NCBI RefSeq assembly: GCF_002217925.1
Contig: NZ_BCMF01000007.1
Location: forward strand, 62,001 to 126,000
Length of the DNA: 64,000 nt
Origin: Secundilactobacillus mixtipabuli
Lineage (GTDB): Bacteria > Bacillota > Bacilli > Lactobacillales > Lactobacillaceae
Direction of reading: 5' to 3'
The notes under the pieces are model-generated. The model made no database searches. It worked only from the letters and a program-made list of their open reading frames with translations, and was not told the DNA's origin. This document shows, piece by piece, positions 63,281 to 64,000 of the stretch. The number at the start of each line of letters is the position of its first letter. The first letter of the stretch is position 1. The position numbers were made by a program, and so were the translations under genes.

Positions 63281-64000
63281 TCATTCGACGCTAATTACAA
63301 ATGGATATACCGGTTGGTCACCTTCATGAACTTCAACTTCTAGTTCATCGTCCATTTCTTCAACGGCTTTTTGAACGTGTTCAGCGGTTTCCTGGTTCGT
63401 GTCGGCACCATAAATAATCGTCACGATCTCACTGTCATCATCGATCATCTTGTTGACCATCTGAATAGCAGCTTCCTCGGTGTCATTTGTCACAACGGCA
63501 ATCTTACCGTCAATGATTCCCATGTAGTTGCCCTTTTTGATATCAAAACCATCAATTTGGGTATCACGTACAGCATGGGTCACCTCACCACTTTTAACGG
63601 TGGAAAGGTTATCTTCCATGGCTGACTGGTTTTCTTCAAGGGTATGATCTGGTTCAAAGCCAAGCATAGCTGTCATCCCTTGCGAAATCGTCTTACTGTG
63701 GACGATCACGGCTGGAATATCAACGACCTTAACTGCTTGTTCGGCGGCTAAGAAGATATTCCCGTTGTTCGGCACAATAATGGCCTGTTTTGCATGGCTA
63801 TCCTTAATAGCATCAGCAATGTCTTGCGTGCTTGGATTCATTGTCTGACCACCAGAAATAACGGTAGTTGCGCCCAAACTCTTGAACAGCGTCTGCATCC
63901 CATCACCAGCGGCAATGGTAATGATTGCTGTTTCAGGTGCTTCGGCTGGTGCTTCAGCAGTGGCAACGGGAGCTTGCGTGTCTGCGGTCTCCTCATCTTT
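63281..64000 (-). CDS. fakA: Fatty acid kinase FakA (DAK2 domain), C-terminal part
   Basis: Partial: about 239 C-terminal codons, open to the window edge. GGQTMNPSTQDIADAIKDSH, IIVPNNGNIFLAAEQA and a C-terminal acidic domain match the DhaL-associated C-terminal region of YloV/FakA. An Ala/Glu/Pro-rich linker (AETADTQAPVATAEAPAEAP) lies near the edge. With FakB proteins it phosphorylates exogenous fatty acids. fakA upstream of recG is the usual Firmicutes order; here the element separates them. Confidence 0.92.
   Translation of the reverse strand, partial: KDEETADTQAPVATAEAPAEAPETAIITIAAGDGMQTLFKSLGATTVISGGQTMNPSTQDIADAIKDSHAKQAIIVPNNGNIFLAAEQAVKVVDIPAVIVHSKTISQGMTAMLGFEPDHTLEENQSAMEDNLSTVKSGEVTHAVRDTQIDGFDIKKGNYMGIIDGKIAVVTNDTEEAAIQMVNKMIDDDSEIVTIIYGADTNQETAEHVQKAVEEMDDELEVEVHEGDQPVYPFVISVE

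Overview
The window is a chromosomal segment of a low-GC Gram-positive bacterium, most likely a member of the Lactobacillaceae. The basis is Firmicutes-specific gene order (rlmL-type methyltransferase/rnpB/gpsB/ypsA then recU/pbp1A; dnaD/asnS/aspB/ypmB/dinG; plsX/acpP/rnc/smc/ftsY/ylxM/ffh; rpsP/khpA/rimM/trmD/rplS), a type B RNase P RNA, a mevalonate pathway for isoprenoids, and frequent GTG/TTG starts behind strong GGAGG-type ribosome binding sites. I cannot fix the species from sequence alone. I see no tRNA or rRNA gene, no CRISPR array and no complete insertion sequence.

Layout. 1-3.4 kb (minus): lspA, rluD, pyrR, carA and the start of carB, where CarA has lost its glutaminase residues. 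3.4-10.5 kb: fhs, an EbsA-like protein, an RNase H-like protein, an FAD oxidoreductase, a nitroreductase with a quinone-sensor-type operator, a CPBP protease, a Nudix hydrolase and amtB. 10.7-23.3 kb: rRNA methyltransferase, rnpB, gpsB, ypsA, recU, pbp1A, dnaD, asnS, aspB, ypmB, dinG. 23.5-27.8 kb (plus): the four-gene operon mvk-mvaD-mvaK2-fni, with a clear promoter and terminator, which takes mevalonate to IPP/DMAPP. 27.8-38.3 kb: mixed housekeeping and accessory genes, including rsmF, a HAD phosphatase, a helveticin J-like protein divergent from an SH3-repeat metallophosphoesterase, glpK with a perfect cre site, a tautomerase, a YitT-family protein and a C69 dipeptidase. 38.4-54.9 kb (minus): the ribosome/SRP/chromosome segregation/lipid cluster rplS to recG, interrupted between ffh and rpsP by a MoxR ATPase - VWA protein - small protein cassette.

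55.4-63.25 kb is an integrated element between recG and fakA, genes that are neighbours in many Firmicutes. It carries a tyrosine integrase with arm-type repeats, a divergent Cro/CI switch with GTTAAC operator pairs, and a degraded lysogeny module: ImmA/IrrE, a lipoprotein and a zinc-ribbon protein all carry stop or frame damage. Its apparently intact cargo is an XRE regulator coupled to a 319-aa protein with a hydrophobic C-terminus, a DUF6414-like gene, and two small secreted proteins. No replication, packaging or virion gene is present, so it is a prophage remnant or satellite-like element. The unknown gene pair at 55.8-57.0 kb is the best candidate here for an undescribed system. fakA resumes the chromosome and runs off the right edge.
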